DNA of 6,733 bases, from positions 1-6,733 of the forward strand of contig JAJZGM010000070.1 of NCBI GenBank assembly GCA_021828525.1, given 5' to 3'. A model generated the notes under the pieces. That model saw nothing but the letters and a program-made list of their open reading frames with translations. It did no database searches and was not told the DNA's origin. How positions within the stretch are numbered: position 1 is the stretch's first letter; every line of letters starts with the position of its first letter. This document shows, piece after piece, positions 6,076 to 6,733 of this stretch. Source of the stretch: Nitrospirota bacterium (GTDB lineage Bacteria; Nitrospirota; Leptospirillia; Leptospirillales; Leptospirillaceae). The position numbers and the translations under genes are program-made.

Positions 6076-6136
6076 TGGAAGAACAGGAGTTGTCATTCCT
6101 GTCTCTTCCTTTCCCTGTCTTAAAGCGAGGTCTTCC

Positions 6137-6733
6137 GTGAAGAAGATTCCTGTTCTCGTGATCGGCGGAGGCACAGCGGGCCGTTATGCGGCACGTGAGG
6201 CGGCACGTATCGGCAAGGAGGTCCTCCTTTCCTCGCCCCCCCCTTTCGGCGGACTCTGCATCCTGAAGGGATGCATGCCCTCCAAGGCGCTCCTCCGGTC
6301 AGCCCACGTTCTCCATGCGATGAATACGGAACTGGCCGCTCTCGGACTCTCCCATGCCGGTCACTTATCCTTCGATCTCCCGTCGATCATCCGGATGAAA
6401 AACCGGATGATCGCGGAAATGGCCGACTCGGCACGGGGCAGCGTCGAAGGCGTAAGCGGCATCACATTAGTCGAGGAGCCGACCACATTCCTCTCGCCGG
6501 AGACAGCCCGCGTAGGCCGGGAGACCATCCATTTCGACAGGGCCGTGATCGCCACGGGCTCCGTTCCGAAGATCCCCGAGATCCCGGGACTTTCCAGAGA
6601 CCGGATCATGACCTCCGACGACATCCTGGAACTTGAAAGCCTTCCTGAGTCGGTGATTGTTCTTGGAGCCGGCCCCGTGGGTCTGGAACTGGGCCAATAC
6701 CTCTCCATGCTGGGGGTCAGGGTCTTTGTCGTC
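6137..6733 (+). CDS. FAD-dependent pyridine nucleotide-disulfide oxidoreductase (partial, N-terminal 199 residues)
   Basis: This is a flavoprotein of the dihydrolipoamide dehydrogenase / mercuric reductase / glutathione reductase superfamily, moving electrons between NAD(P)H, FAD and a redox-active disulfide. The N-terminus has the FAD-binding V-I-G-G-G-T-A-G motif (8-15). The redox centre reads GGLCILKGCMPSKALL (38-53), with the CxxxxC pair Cys41 and Cys46 intact. The ATGS motif is at 139-142, and the start of the NAD(P)-binding fold, LGAGPVGLELG, is at 176-186. The window ends there, so the C-terminal dimerisation domain with the catalytic His-Glu is not seen and the substrate cannot be assigned. 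The usual G-G-T-C-x-N-x-G-C is altered to G-G-L-C-I-L-K-G-C, which argues against a standard Lpd or MerA. The GTG at 6137 is chosen for its match to the family N-terminus and a GAGG ribosome binding site at 6127-6130, 6 nt upstream. It is divergent from glnA. Confidence 0.9.
   Translation, partial: MKKIPVLVIGGGTAGRYAAREAARIGKEVLLSSPPPFGGLCILKGCMPSKALLRSAHVLHAMNTELAALGLSHAGHLSFDLPSIIRMKNRMIAEMADSARGSVEGVSGITLVEEPTTFLSPETARVGRETIHFDRAVIATGSVPKIPEIPGLSRDRIMTSDDILELESLPESVIVLGAGPVGLELGQYLSMLGVRVFVV

Larger units (their letters stand above)
5768..6136. other. Divergent intergenic region between glnA and the oxidoreductase gene
   Basis: These 369 bp hold, from left to right, the glnA ribosome binding site, the leftward terminator, the foldable leader, the possible -24/-12 element, and the rightward promoter of the oxidoreductase gene. 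The stretch 5980-6045 is GC-rich with short inverted segments such as the TCCCGG/CCGGGA type, in which I see no definite site. Short open frames cross the region on both strands, but none has a ribosome binding site and a convincing protein, so I regard it as non-coding. Confidence 0.7.

Overview
The window is GC-rich, densely packed bacterial DNA. It carries a probable 3' end of one gene, four complete genes and the 5' part of a sixth. The gene content is a DUF5069 protein, an AspRS of the tRNA-dependent-transamidation type, a NifA-type sigma-54 activator next to glnA, and a flavin disulfide oxidoreductase. This would fit a nitrogen-fixing, GC-moderate lineage such as Leptospirillum (Nitrospirota). 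That assignment is an impression from gene content and style, not a demonstrated identification.

Layout. Positions 1-269 most likely hold the very basic, low-complexity C-terminal tail of an upstream protein. A DUF5069 gene (282-770) follows after 12 nt, behind a strong ribosome binding site. A candidate extended -10 promoter then precedes aspS (876-2630, + strand). aspS runs tail to tail, with a 4-nt gap, into a leftward unit made of glnA (4358-5767) and a nifA-like regulator (2635-4245). A strong intrinsic terminator (4257-4295) lies between glnA and the regulator, just ahead of the regulator's start codon. To the right, a 369-bp divergent intergenic region (5768-6136) separates glnA from a rightward oxidoreductase gene that runs off the window end (6137-6733).

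How the parts may work together. GlnA makes glutamine and keeps the tyrosine (residue 397) that is adenylylated in related enzymes. The downstream regulator has the GAF - sigma-54 AAA+ - HTH layout of NifA. The glnA upstream region is the most interesting stretch. Read on the minus strand, it has a possible -24/-12 (sigma-54) element, then about 65 nt that can fold as a three-way junction, then a very strong intrinsic terminator placed before glnA. One strand of the junction's closing helix overlaps the terminator's 5' arm, so the two folds compete. This is the architecture of an attenuator or riboswitch, and I do not recognise it as a known class. It could equally be a small RNA that ends at the terminator. 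No tRNA, rRNA, CRISPR array, insertion sequence or integration site was seen.
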